A DNA stretch of 25,320 nt, taken from positions 28,528-53,847 of the forward strand of contig NW_004754928.1 of the NCBI RefSeq assembly GCF_000188695.1. The letters are read 5' to 3'. Under the pieces are notes generated by a model. That model was not told where the DNA came from, did not search any database, and saw only the letters and a list, made by a program, of their open reading frames with translations. Position numbers and translations under genes: made by a program. The stretch comes from Salpingoeca rosetta. Lineage: Eukaryota; Opisthokonta; Choanoflagellata; Craspedida; Salpingoecidae. Shown one piece after another: positions 1-13,504 of the stretch; position 1 is the stretch's first letter, and each line of letters begins with the position of its first letter.

Positions 1-480
1 TGTGTGTGTGTCTGTGTCTGTGTGTGTGTCTGTGTGTGTCTGTGTGTGTCTGTGTGTGTCTGTGTTCATGTGTGTGTGTGTGTGATGTGTCTGTGATGTG
101 TGTCTGTCTCTATATCTGCGTGTCGGTGTGTGTGTGTGTATTTTCTGTCCATCTGTCTGTCTGTCTCTCTGTCTGTGCCTGTGCCTGCGTGTCTGTGCAT
201 TCCTGTGCACTCGCGAGAACGTGCATGCTGTGTGTGCTTGTGATGGACGTCAAAGAGCACCGCTGACGTGCCATGTCACAACGACACCACCACTGCATGC
301 AGGGCCGCACGGATTCCCGCGTGCGGCGTATGGCTTTGGAAAGACACTGGGACTCACTGTGAGGTGTGTTGACTCACACTCATTTCATGTGCGCAGTGGT
401 CTCTGCTGGCTCACTTTGTTGATCACGCACTGGCGCTCACTTTGCCTCACTGTCTTCCTCCCACCATGCACTTGACTCAG
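1..480 (+). other. Probable intron with TG/TCTG microsatellite
   Basis: Positions 1 to about 165 are an imperfect TG/TCTG repeat, followed by non-repetitive sequence without a convincing reading frame. The stretch ends in a pyrimidine-rich run and CAG at 478-480, directly before the first exon I can support. It reads as the 3' part of an intron of the gene at 481-1263, so that gene should have more exons left of the window. The open frames here only translate the repeat. Confidence 0.5.
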
Positions 481-1263
481 ATTGCTGAGGAGAGCAAATG
501 AGGCGATGAGCTCATTCTCCAAGCGACATCAGATTGCGGAGTTGCACGAACAGCTGCAGTCTGGACTGAACGACATCAACGCGATCCGAAGTGAATGGCA
601 CCAACTCACCAACAGGCAGATGATCCAATCGTCGCTCCTCGGGTGGGTTTGTGATGGGGCTGTGTTTGTCTGTGGTGAAAGCTGAAAGACACCGCTCTTC
701 AATACATCTCTGCTCAACCACACGTGCACGCACTCTCACTCACTCACTCATTCACTCACTCATTCCTTCTCTCCCTCACACACACACTCACACACACTCA
801 CACACTCACTCACACACACACTCACTCACACACTCACTTACACTCTCCCTCACTCACTCACTCACTCACACACTCACACACACACACGTGCAACAGACAT
901 CAAGCAACGTCAGCCACTGCCCAAACCACGCTGCAATCCAGCGCTTCATCCACGCCAACGCCCACCCCTCCTTTGTCACCAACGCCACACACGACTGCTG
1001 CTACCGCTGCTGCTGCTGCTGGCACTCAGGCCCCAGCCTCCCCGCAGCCGTCAGCGTCGCAGCCACCATCCACGCCACCTGCACGCAGCAGTCAGGACGG
1101 ACATGCGGCCATGCTTGAGATGAGCGCGAAGACGGTGAAAAGCCAGCAGCAAGGCGTAGCGGGTAGTGACTATCTAAACGTGGCGCTGGCAGCACAACAG
1201 CTCGCCAGACAGGAACGCATCATCTTGCAGCAGCAGCAGCCAGGAAACGGGGCTGGTGACTGA
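481..1263 (+). CDS. Unrecognised protein, C-terminal part (two exons; 5' end outside window)
   Basis: Exons 481-642 and 897-1260 plus the TGA stop at 1261-1263. The exon at 481 follows a good acceptor (pyrimidine run, then CAG at 478-480). Its donor is GG|GTGGGT at 643 and the next acceptor is CAACAG at 891-896. The phases agree: two bases of a Gly codon before the intron and one after. The first exon encodes a charged, helical segment rich in Gln, Glu and Leu that could be a coiled coil. The second encodes a Ser/Thr/Pro/Ala-rich low-complexity stretch, then a Gln-rich helical C-terminus. An ATG at 506 could start a short version, but the upstream acceptor makes an internal exon more likely. 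The intron at 643-896 is a CACTCA/CACACA repeat. I do not recognise the family, and nothing visible assigns a function. The gene converges on the minus-strand gene at 1856. Confidence 0.6.
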
Positions 1264-4762
<3,499 letters not shown>

Positions 4763-5456
4763 TGGCGTTGCGTACGACGCCGCACAAGGCCCAATCGCCA
4801 CGGCCTGCTGTGGAGCTGTCTCGGCAGTGCCGTGGCCGCTGCCGCTGTTGTGGGCTGGGCGTGTCTCTGTGGTTTGGTGGCCCGCCTTGCTTCTGTCGAC
4901 GTTGTCGTTGTTCTCGTGGGTGTTTGTTGTTGCTGGTGCGGAGGCGGACGTTGGGGACGATGTCGCGGATGAAAGGGATGAGGATGTTGAAAGAAGATGT
5001 GTTGACTTGCCGCGTTCTGTCGTATCGAGAGCAGACCAGGGTGCGATGACGTGAGCCGGGGTACATGAGCCAACGTGCGAGTCAGAAGACTTGAAATGTG
5101 ACGGGCGCGTGAAACTATCACTCCACAACCGACAGATGGACAAGGGTAGCGTCGCTATGTGTCGACTACACAAAACCCGCGGCAAGGCATGAAAGAGTGT
5201 GCAAAAGGTGCAGTGCAGTTGGTTCAAGCCAGCAGCCACAAGTGCTGGCTTGAGCACGCAAGGCGCCCAGTCGCCTTCACCACACGTGCCATGGCGAGCT
5301 CAAGCAGGAAACCTCACCTTCAAACATTATCCCTGCGCTGAGCAGCAATGAGAAAGCAAAGGCAGGAGGGTACGAATGCTGTTCGTGAAGGATAAACTCT
5401 GTCGATACACGTGAGACAACCAAGGCATGCAGATATATGAGTAAGGGTGAATACAT

Positions 5457-5589
<133 letters not shown>

Positions 5590-6067
5590 GAACCACAAGC
5601 GCATCAGTTGCAACACAAGTCTCCGAAAAAGACAATGCAACTCCCATTCACTAACCAAGACTGACTGCTGAGGCGAATGAGTGGATCAAAGGGTGTGCCT
5701 GCGTTTGCGGTGTACGTTGTGTCCGGCCGTCTCTCTGCTGTTCACAACCGCTTCTCTTCAAAGTGCTGCTTGCTTGCTTGTGCTTGCCTTTACCCTTGCT
5801 CGCTTTGCTCGCTTGCTTGCCCCTTCGGCTTTGGACTGCTGCACGACTGTGTCGAAGGCAAACAAGAGGTGGTCGTGGTCGTGGTGGTCGTGGTCAGGCG
5901 ATGTGCACAAAACACACACACACACACAGACGCAGCGTGAATTTCGCCTTATTTTGCTGCTTGTTGACTGCTGGCGGGGTTTTTTGCGATTGGCAATGTC
6001 GAGGATTTGTGGGCGTTTTACGTCAATTATCAGTGGCACCCTTTCGTTTGTATTGTTCGCGGCACAC

Positions 6068-6102
6068 TTTTCGCGCCGCCAAATTTGAAGATTTTCGCGC
6101 TC
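6068..6102. promoter_or_regulatory. Cluster of E2F-like motifs upstream of POFUT1
   Basis: Within 35 bp lie TTTTCGCGCC (6068-6077), CCGCCAAA (6076-6083, the reverse complement of TTTGGCGG) and TTTTCGCGCTC (6092-6102). All resemble the E2F/DP consensus TTTSSCGC. They sit about 105-140 bp before the POFUT1 ATG, in a locally A/T-rich stretch. Function is inferred from motif match only. Confidence 0.4.
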
Positions 6103-6207
6103 AAACCTGTTTTGCAGCGGGCGACACCTCTCGTTGGGGCGACAGGCAGAGTTGTATGAACTGACAAGAAGAAGACGACAACGACCACGGCGAAGCGGTG
6201 TGTGGTG

Positions 6208-8715
6208 ATGATGGTCGCGGTCGTCGTGCTGGCAGTGGTGATGTTGGCAGTGGTGGTGGCGCAACGTGGAGGTGTAGTTGCGACGGCTGCAAGTACGACT
6301 GCCACGGAGGCTGCAACCGTAGCAAACGAGAAAGAGAATCGTGCGCACAGGAATGCATACCATGGGCTGACCAAGGAAGAAGAGAAGTTGTTGAGGTTGC
6401 ATGGACTGCGACGCTCCTCGTCCACAGGCATCCCCATTGACACCAATGGCTACCTTCTCTATTGCCCTTGCATGGGCCGCTTCGGCAACCAGGTGTGCTC
6501 TTGTCACAAAGGGGGTGGGTGAGTTGAGTTGCTGTGTGTCTGTGTGCGTGTGCTTGTTAGCGATTGTGTTTCTGGTTCTGTGTCTGGGTCTGTGTCTGTG
6601 TCTGTGTGCGTGTGTTTGTTTGCGATTGTGTTTCTGGTTCTATGTGTGGCTCTGTGTCTGTGTCTGTGTGCGTGTGTTTGTTTGCGAGTGTGCTTCTCGT
6701 TCTGTGTCTCTGTGTCTGGTGCTGTGTCTGTGGATGTGCGTGTTCCTGTGCGTGCGCCAACCCTGCCATTCACTGACATTGCATACCTTGGTTCCTTGTT
6801 GTGCTCCCTGACCATGACCTGCCAACCGCGCTTCATCACAGGCCGCGCACCTCATTGGCACGTTGTCAAAAGCAAAAGAGGTGAACAGGACACTCGTCGT
6901 GCCGCCATTTATCACTTACTCGCAGCGGCCCATTGGCTTGATCCCCTACACCAGCTACTTTGACCTGGCGTGAGTACACTTGATTCAAACACTCACAATG
7001 GTTGGTCCCGTCTGCGCTACTCGCCATTCCGTCGCCATTGGTCATGCTGTGCCCCTCTCCTCCTCCTTCACCAACATTACCCTCTTCACCAAACACAAAC
7101 ACCACCACCACCACCACCACCCTGCTCATCATCCCACGCTGCGCTGCCCCCTTGCGTTGACTGCGCCTCTGCCCATCACAGCACAACCGCCACCGCCACC
7201 TCTTCCTTCTCCTCCTCCTCCTCCTCCTCCTTCTTGTTTCCCCTCTTCTGTGCTGCCTCCCACAACACAAACTCATCACACCAACGCTCCTTCGCTGTCC
7301 ACAGGAAACTGCAAGAGTTCCACCGCGTGCTGCCCATGGAGACGTTCATGCAACTGCTGGCGCCGGAGGTGTGGCCGCCGGCACGCCGCCACATGTACTG
7401 CCCCCAGTTTCCATCCGCACACGGCTCTGATGCCCCCTCTGCAGTGGACTGCCGCACCAAGCAGGGTAACCCATTTGGGCCCTTCTGGGATGCGTTTGGT
7501 GTCGACTTCATCTCCGATCGAGCAGTTCCCCCGCACAGCGCAGACTGGGCAACAGCCCTGCCACCAAAGTCGCACCTGGTTGTGTCGCTGCGGGGTGCCC
7601 CTGCCCCCTTTCCCGAACGCCCCGAGCACAGATACATTGCGCAGTACATTGAGTGGAATGAAGAGGTGCATGCGAGCGTGGATGCGTGGATGATGCAGCA
7701 CCTGCAGCGGCCCGTTGTTGCGGCCCATCTGCGTGCTGGCGGTGACTGGCGTAACGCTTGCGCACGCGCGGCGGACACTATGCAAGAGTTTATGGCCAGC
7801 CCGCAATGCCCACACACCGGACCCATCACACAGGTCAATGAGTGCTCTGTGTGTCTGTGTGTGCGTGTCTGTGTGTCTGTGTCTGTGTCTGTGTGTCTTT
7901 GTATCTGTCTGTGTGTGTCTGTGTGTGTGTCTGTGTCTGTGTGTGTGCGTCAGTTTGTGTGTATGTTATTCTGTCTGTGTCCGTGTCTTTATGTCCATAC
8001 TCTGTCCCTCTGTTTCTGCGTCCCTCTGTTTCTGTGTCCCTCTGCCTGTCTGACTAACTGCCAGTGCGTGTGTCCGAGCGACGGGCATTCCTGTGCCTCT
8101 TGTCTCTGCCTCTACCTCTAACATATGATGTCGTTTTCCCTCATCATGGCTTGGCATGTTTGCAGGCCATGTGCCTGCCGACTGCGGAAGAGGCTGCGGC
8201 CAAGATTGCCGAAGAGGTGGTGAGGCAGGATGCGCGCTCTGTCTTCATTGCCACAGACAACTCTCATTACACCAAGCGCGTCGCTGCTATTGTCGAACAC
8301 CTTGTGTAAGACAAACGGCAGCCCATGGCTGACGCTGAGAGGGGGATGTGTCTCTGTGTGTCTGTGTGTGTGTGTGTGTGTGTATGCATGTGTGTGTGCG
8401 TCAGTGTGTGTGTGTGTATGCATGTGTGTGTGTGTTTCTTGTTTGCATGTGGTGCCGGTCATCTTACTGTGCTTCCAACGCACGTGTGCTCCCCCACTCT
8501 CTGACATTGACTTGCTCCCACCCACCCGCACAAATGTGTTCCCCCATGCAGCGATGCGCGTGTGGTGACGGCAGCCAAAGGATTCATGCACGACCTTGCT
8601 GTCCTGACAAAGTCGGACTTCTTCATCGGCAACTGCGTGAGCTCGTTTACCTCCTTTGTCACCCGGTACCGCCAAACCCGTGACCACCTCCCCATGACCT
8701 TCTTTGGACTCGACC

Positions 8716-8762
<47 letters not shown>

Positions 8763-8786
8763 GCCCACGACCCAACGGAATTTTGA
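6208..8786 (+). CDS. POFUT1: GDP-fucose protein O-fucosyltransferase 1 (POFUT1)
   Basis: POFUT1 is an ER-lumen enzyme that transfers fucose from GDP-fucose to Ser/Thr of folded EGF repeats at C2-x4-(S/T)-C3. Five exons: 6208-6492, 6842-6969, 7305-7833, 8166-8305 and 8552-8786. All introns are GT..AG and the phases agree, giving 438 aa; the human enzyme is about 390. Tandem ATGs at 6208 and 6211 begin a hydrophobic signal peptide. Recognisable family landmarks: [14 protein letters not shown] at the end of exon 1, a conserved N-glycosylation site NRT (N110) before [14 protein letters not shown] [25 protein letters not shown] (residues 279-290; R281 aligns with the catalytic Arg of human HLRIGSDW), FMASPQC, and [12 protein letters not shown] near the C-terminus. 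Oddities: 16 Gln codons (8715-8762) lie between the FFGLD end of the fold and the C-terminus, which finishes in PTEF instead of an RDEF/HDEL-like ER-retrieval signal. Introns 1, 3 and 4 are TG-rich. The next gene encodes many EGF repeats with the target consensus. Confidence 0.95.
8715..8762 (+). repeat. (CAA)16 tract at POFUT1 C-terminus
   Basis: Sixteen CAA codons lie just after the conserved FFGLD end of the fucosyltransferase fold, leaving only AHDPTEF before the stop. Confidence 0.95.
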
Positions 8787-9338
8787 CTTTGCCGTGGTGT
8801 CCTCTCGCCAAAGTCATTTTTGACATGGGCTTTGGCTTGAAAATTTGTGCATATTTTCAGTAAATCGTACGTAAGCGTTCCGATGCACACTCCTTCCTGC
8901 GTGCCACAAACGCCAACGCCACCACGAACAGACAGCCCACAGCAGAATGCGCTCAACAACAACACTGACACACAACAGGCAGCTGCGGCACATGCCTTCC
9001 TCCGTGTCGCGCATGCCAACTGTGGAAATGGAACAACCAACGCATGCCTTAGCTTCACAACAAGAAAACTTATGCCTGGCGGGATGTGCCGCCGTCTTGA
9101 GCGAGCCCTAAGCGAGCCTCGCAAACCATTTTCCTTTGCCTTTTCACCTCCCTGATCACCAGCAACCACCAACAACCACACTCGCCTCGAGTGCAAGCAC
9201 GACGACTCTCTCGCTTCATCCAGATCCATCCAGCACTTGAACTAACACCAAAGGCAGTCCAGCTGGCTTCAAGGAGAACGCCCGGCACACCCTAGATCAC
9301 ATCACACGCCCACAACAGACCTCGCTTGTGGCCGAGAG
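8787..9338 (+). other. POFUT1 3' region and upstream region of EGF receptor gene
   Basis: The 552 bp between the POFUT1 stop and the next ATG must hold one 3' UTR and one promoter/5' UTR. An A/T-rich island lies at about 8810-8875. I saw no open frame with coding character and no clear TATA box. Confidence 0.5.
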
Positions 9339-10217
9339 ATGGCTGGTGCGGCCACCGCAGCCACAGCAGTGCTGCTGGCACTGCTACTGGCCTCCCCAAA
9401 CGCACACGCAGGCGATTGGGAATGCCCGACTTACTCCGCCGTTGACAACTTCGAAGTCTCTTCCTACTCCAACAACGACGGCAACTTCAACTGGAACGGC
9501 CCTTGGGTCGAAGAGGACCCAAACGGCGGCGGCGTGACCTCCGGCAGGGTTCGCATCGAGAACGGCGATCTCCGCCTCGACGACATCGGCAGCACCCGCC
9601 AGCGCATCGCTGCCACGCGCTCTGTTGATCTCAGCAGCGCCGACCACAGCGCCACGCTCCAGCTGGAGTACCACACCGTCGGCGACGTCGAACGCACAGA
9701 CGAGTTTGTCATTGAAGTGTCAAAGGACGGCAATAGCTTTGTGGCCCTGGACACCATCAGCGCTACCTCCTGCCGCGACAACAAGCAATCCCGCATCTAC
9801 ACCATCTCCAAGTACGCGTCCCGCCACACCACCATCCGCATCCGCATCAAGGACGGCTTCCGTGGCCGCGACGAAGGCATCATCATCGACTGGATTGCCG
9901 TCACCTTCTCCTCGTGCAGCCCCTATTCATCCACAACCACAACACGGGCAGCCACAACCACCACCACCAAGGCACGCACCACGACCACGACACGGGCACC
10001 CACCACCACCACGACACGCGCTCCCACCACGACCACGACACGCGCTCCCACCACGACCACGACAGAGCGGGCCACGACAACGGCAGGCGGACCATGCGAT
10101 CCTAACCCGTGCCAGAACGGCGGCACCTGTGAGGTGTACTGGTGGAAGTACTACAAGTGCTACTGCCCAGACGGCTTCCGTGGCTCAAACTGCGAGGAGC
10201 AGGTGACAACCACATAA
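9339..10217 (+). CDS. Giant EGF/SUEL-lectin surface protein, 5' part (before the gap)
   Basis: The ATG at 9339 has purine at -3 and G at +4, and starts a signal peptide (residues 1-24, likely cut after NAHA). Residues about 25-190 form an extracellular domain with a beta-sandwich look. It contains DEFVIEVSKDGNSF and ends in IIIDWIAVTFSSC; this resembles MAM/jelly-roll-type modules of secreted proteins (tentative). A Thr-rich linker (about 192-248) repeats TTTTTRAP. One EGF follows, residues 253-286, with CDPNPC, CQNGGTC and CYC. Its C2-x4-T-C3 matches the O-fucose consensus. The frame reaches TAA at 10215-10217, just 3 bp before the scaffold gap. This could be a real stop, a sequencing error, or intron sequence, since CAG|GTGACA at 10200-10208 is a plausible donor. 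The same-strand EGF array beyond the gap is almost certainly the same gene. Confidence 0.8.
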   Translation: MAGAATAATAVLLALLLASPNAHAGDWECPTYSAVDNFEVSSYSNNDGNFNWNGPWVEEDPNGGGVTSGRVRIENGDLRLDDIGSTRQRIAATRSVDLSSADHSATLQLEYHTVGDVERTDEFVIEVSKDGNSFVALDTISATSCRDNKQSRIYTISKYASRHTTIRIRIKDGFRGRDEGIIIDWIAVTFSSCSPYSSTTTTRAATTTTTKARTTTTTRAPTTTTTRAPTTTTTRAPTTTTTERATTTAGGPCDPNPCQNGGTCEVYWWKYYKCYCPDGFRGSNCEEQVTTT

Positions 10218-10220
10218 CAC

Positions 10221-10320
10221 NNNNNNNNNNNNNNNNNNNNNNNNNNNNNNNNNNNNNNNNNNNNNNNNNNNNNNNNNNNNNNNNNNNNNNNNNNNNNNNN
10301 NNNNNNNNNNNNNNNNNNNN
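10221..10320. other. Assembly gap (100 N)
   Basis: Exactly 100 N bases, the usual placeholder for a gap of unknown size. The coding frame before the gap and the frame after it differ by a non-multiple of three across the Ns, so 100 is not the real length unless an intron lies within. The gap sits at the start of a near-identical 159-bp array, where assemblers collapse repeats. Confidence 0.95.
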
Positions 10321-13300
10321 CAGCAACCCGTGCCTGAACGGCGGCACGTGCAAGTCCAAGGACCACGGCCGGGACTACAAGTGCTACTGCCCCCACGGGT
10401 ACAAGGGCGAGCGCTGCGAGATCAACCGCTACACCACCACGCCCTCGCGCCCCACCACCACGGAGAACGACATCTGCGACAGCAACCCATGCCTGAACGG
10501 CGGCACGTGCAAGTCCAAGGACCACGGCCGGGACTACAAGTGCTACTGCCCCCACGGGTACAAGGGCGAGCGCTGCGAGATCAACCGCTACACCACCACG
10601 CCCTCGCGCCCCACCACCACGGAGAACGACATCTGCGACACCAACCCGTGACTGAACGGCGGCACGTGCAAAGTCCAAAGGACCACGGCCGGGACTACAA
10701 GTGCTACTGCCCCCACGGTACAAGGGCCGAGCGCTGCGAGATCAATCCGCTACACCACCACGTCCTCGCGACCCACCAGCACGGAGAACGACATCTGCGA
10801 CACCAACCCATGCCTGAACGGCGGCACGTGCAAGTCCAAGGACCACGGCCGGGACTACAAGTGCTACTGCCCCCACGGGTACAAGGGCGAGCGCTGCGAG
10901 ATCAACCGCTACACCACCACGCCCTCGCGCCCCACCACCACGGAGAACGACATCTGCGACAGCAACCCATGCCTGAACGGCGGCACGTGCAAGTCCAAGG
11001 ACCACGGCCGGGACTACAAGTGCTACTGCCCCCACGGGTACAAGGGCGAGCGCTGCGAGATCAACCGCTACACCACCACGCCCTCGCGCCCCACCACCAC
11101 GGAGAACGACATCTGCGACACCAACCCGTGCCTGAACGGCGGCACGTGCAAGTCCAAGGACCACGGCCGGGACTACAAGTGCTACTGCCCCCACGGGTAC
11201 AAGGGCGAGCGCTGCGAGATCAACCGCTACACCACCACGCCCTCGCGCCCCAGCACCACGGAGAACGACATCTGCGACAGCAACCCATGCCTGAACGGCG
11301 GCACGTGCAAGTCCAAGGACCACGGCCGGGACTACAAGTGCTACTGCCCCCACGGGTACAAGGGCGAGCGCTGCGAGATCAACCGCTACACCACCACGCC
11401 CTCGCGCCCCACCACCACGGAGAACGACATCTGCGACACCAACCCGTGCCTGAACGGCGGCACGTGCAAGTCCAAGGACCACGGCCGGGACTACAAGTGC
11501 TACTGCCCCCACGGGTACAAGGGCGAGCGCTGCGAGATCAACCGCTACACCACCACGCCCTCGCGCCCCACCACCACGGAGAACGACATCTGCGACACCA
11601 ACCCGTGCCTGAACGGCGGCACGTGCAAGTCCAAGGACCACGGCCGGGACTACAAGTGCTACTGCCCCCACGGGTACAAGGGCGAGCGCTGCGAGATCAA
11701 CCGCTACACCACCACGCCCTCGCGCCCCACCACCACGGAGAACGACATCTGCGACACCAACCCGTGCCTGAACGGCGGCACGTGCAAGTCCAAGGACCAC
11801 GGCCGGGACTACAAGTGCTACTGCCCCCACGGGTACAAGGGCGAGCGCTGCGAGATCAACCGCTACACCACCACGCCCTCGCGCCCCACCACCACGGAGA
11901 ACGACATCTGCGACACCAACCCGTGCCTGAACGGCGGCACGTGCAAGTCCAAGGACCACGGCCGGGACTACAAGTGCTACTGCCCCCACGGGTACAAGGG
12001 CGAGCGCTGCGAGATCAACCGCTACACCACCACGCCCTCGCGCCCCACCACCACGGAGAACGACATCTGCGACACCAACCCGTGCCTGAACGGCGGCACG
12101 TGCAAGTCCAAGGACCACGGCCGGGACTACAAGTGCTACTGCCCCCACGGGTACAAGGGCGAGCGCTGCGAGATCAACCGCTACACCACCACGCCCTCGC
12201 GCCCCACCACCACGGAGAACGACATCTGCGACACCAACCCATGCCTGAACGGCGGCACGTGCAAGTCCAAGGACCACGGCCGGGACTACAAGTGCTACTG
12301 CCCCCACGGGTACAAGGGCGAGCGCTGCGAGATCAACCGCTACACCACCACGCCCTCGCGCCCCACCACCACGGAGAACGACATCTGCGACAGCAACCCA
12401 TGCCTGAACGGCGGCACGTGCAAGTCCAAGGACCACGGCCGGGACTACAAGTGCTACTGCCCCCACGGGTACAAGGGCGAGCGCTGCGAGATCAACCGCT
12501 ACAGCACCACGCCCTCGCGCCCCACCATCACGGAGATCGACATCTGCGACAGCAACCCATGCCTGAACGGCGGCACGTGCAAGTCCAAGGACCACGGCCG
12601 GGACTACAAGTGCTACTGCCCCCACGGGTACAAGGGCGAGCGCTGCGAGATCAACCGCTACACCACCACGCCCTCGCGCCCCACCACCACGGAGAACGAC
12701 ATCTGCGACACCAACCCGTGCCTGAACGGCGGCACGTGCAAGTCCAAGGACCACGGCCGGGACTACAAGTGCTACTGCCCCCACGGGTACAAGGGCGAGC
12801 GCTGCGAGATCAACCGCTACACCACCACGCCCTCGCGCCCCACCACCACGGAGAACGACATCTGCGACACCAACCCGTGCCTGAACGGCGGCACGTGCAA
12901 GTCCAAGGACCACGGCCGGGACTACAAGTGCTACTGCCCCCACGGGTACAAGGGCGAGCGCTGCGAGATCAACCGCTACACCACCACGCCCTCGCGCCCC
13001 ACCACCACGGAGAACGACATCTGCGACACCAACCCATGCCTGAACGGCGGCACGTGCAAGTCCAAGGACCACGGCCGGGACTACAAGTGCTACTGCCCCC
13101 ACGGGTACAAGGGCGAGCGCTGCGAGATCAACCGCTACACCACCACGCCCTCGCGCCCCACCACCACGGAGAACGACATCTGCGACAGCAACCCATGCCT
13201 GAACGGCGGCACGTGCAAGTCCAAGGACCACGGCCGGGACTACAAGTGCTACTGCCCCCACGGGTACAAGGGCGAGCGCTGCGAGATCAACCGCTACACC

Positions 13301-13504
13301 ACCACGCCCTCGCGCCCCACCACCACGGAGAACGACATCTGCGACACCAACCCGTGCCTGAACGGCGGCACGTGCAAGTCCAAGGACCACGGCCGGGACT
13401 ACAAGTGCTACTGCCCACACGGGTACAAGGGCGAGCGCTGCGAGATCAACCGCTACACCACCACGCCCTCGCGCCCCACCACTACGCGTGCACCCCCAAC
13501 CACT
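10321..13504 (+). repeat. Tandem array of 20 near-identical 159-bp EGF units
   Basis: Units begin (Ser/Thr codon after CD) at 10322, 10481, 10640, 10802, 10961 and then every 159 bp to 13346. The third unit is 162 bp. Each encodes one EGF with spacing C-x4-C-x5-C-x10-C-x-C-x8-C, plus a RYTTTPSRPTTTENDI linker. Apart from the damaged third unit, differences are a handful of substitutions: AGC/ACC for Ser/Thr, CCA/CCG for the next Pro, and a few linker changes near 11250 and 12504-12540. Such identity at synonymous sites indicates very recent expansion or ongoing homogenisation. The array continues into the gap, so the true copy number is unknown. Confidence 0.97.

Noticed and set aside
6504..6839. 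Open frames of Cys/Val/Ser inside POFUT1 intron 1
   Set aside because: They translate TG/TCTG repeat between confirmed splice sites of POFUT1 exons 1 and 2.
10742..13420. An 892-codon minus-strand open frame across the EGF array
   Set aside because: Same cause, on the antisense strand; Ala/Val/Gly-rich and without domain features.
10321..13504. CRISPR-like or satellite interpretation of the array
   Set aside because: Units are 159 bp, contiguous without unique spacers, and encode clean EGF domains.
10321..13504. Calcium-binding EGF and EOGT-type O-GlcNAc sites in the array
   Set aside because: The residues before Cys1 (ENDIC) and two after Cys3 (Ser) do not fit the calcium-binding consensus. 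Lys occupies the Ser/Thr position needed between Cys5 and Cys6 (PHGYKGER).
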